From NCBI GenBank assembly GCA_036557225.1, contig DATBHX010000053.1, forward strand, positions 1-64,000: a stretch of 64,000 nt of DNA. The letters are read 5' to 3'. The translations under genes and the position numbers were made by a program. Positions within the stretch are counted from its first letter, which is position 1; each line of letters begins with the position of its first letter. Below, piece after piece: positions 63,973 to 64,000 of this stretch. The notes beneath the pieces are model-generated. The model worked only from the letters and a program-made list of their open reading frames with translations. It did no database searches and had not been told where the DNA came from. This DNA comes from Angelobacter sp036557225. Its GTDB lineage: Bacteria > Acidobacteriota > Terriglobia > Terriglobales > Acidobacteriaceae.

Positions 63973-64000
63973 ATGACGCCGACAGCAACTGCCGTGGAAT
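63973..64000 (+). CDS. start of a gene running off the right edge
   Basis: ATG followed by an open frame (MTPTATAVE) with GAGG 6 nt upstream. Too short to identify. Confidence 0.4.

Overview
The window looks like a chromosomal segment of a free-living Gram-negative soil-type bacterium, most likely an Acidobacteriota member (class Terriglobia or a relative). This is inferred from gene content and style: a reaction-centre-type tetraheme cytochrome, secreted Kelch, HAF-repeat and FG-GAP proteins, carboxypeptidase-regulatory-like modules, a LolA-containing type IV pilus cluster, and many short palindromic intergenic repeats. No rRNA is present to settle the taxonomy. Most of the window is ordinary dense chromosome; the first 2.6 kb is a small mobile or recombined patch.

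Layout. 1-2.6 kb: the C-terminal end of an Rhs/YD-repeat polymorphic toxin followed by a GTG-started candidate immunity gene that runs off the left edge, fused at its 5' side to the last 80 or so codons of a tyrosine recombinase. Next come an intact tRNA-Leu(UAG) and a second 54-bp copy of that tRNA's 3' part, which marks an integration scar. 2.7-9.4 kb: a methyltransferase, a bacterial eRF1-like (baeRF) protein, an NCS2 nucleobase permease paired with an isochorismatase-fold amidohydrolase, and a MASE1 sensor kinase. 9.7-10.1 kb: an A-type iron-sulfur carrier. 10.1-22.4 kb, all on the minus strand: a type IV pilus locus, in transcription order two almost identical major pilins, a third pilin, an ABC ATPase/permease/TPR triad resembling Myxococcus PilH-PilI-PilG, LolA, PilC, PilB, PilM, PilN, PilO, a PilP/GspC-like protein and a pilin-like protein. 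PilQ, PilT and PilD are not in the window.

22.7-35.5 kb: a membrane sulfatase-fold enzyme, SSB, a heme A/heme O synthesis operon (ctaA-ctaB-DUF420), a cupredoxin-like lipoprotein, NAD-isocitrate dehydrogenase, NrdR, a flippase-like membrane protein, a lytic transglycosylase, a HAD phosphatase and an FG-GAP protein. 35.7-43.9 kb: class II photolyase, small unknowns, ferredoxin, RecO and glycyl-tRNA synthetase (glyQ-glyS). 44.5-53.9 kb: a PKD-bearing glycosidase-like lipoprotein, pyruvate phosphate dikinase, a tetraheme cytochrome c and a LytS/LytR-type two-component pair. 54-64 kb: a secreted copper-radical-oxidase-like Kelch protein, a HAF-repeat protein, a Mpo1-like protein, AlkA overlapping a 2-oxoglutarate oxygenase, and several exported unknowns. 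A new gene begins at the right edge.

Most noteworthy items: the Rhs toxin/immunity pair with its recombinase scar at tRNA-Leu; the tandem pilin duplication upstream of the ABC/TPR triad; a heme A synthase whose true N-terminus has no ATG, GTG or TTG; a lipoprotein start codon lying inside a dispersed repeat; a Kelch protein keeping all the galactose-oxidase copper ligands; and several families of dispersed palindromic repeats. No CRISPR array or intact insertion sequence was seen.
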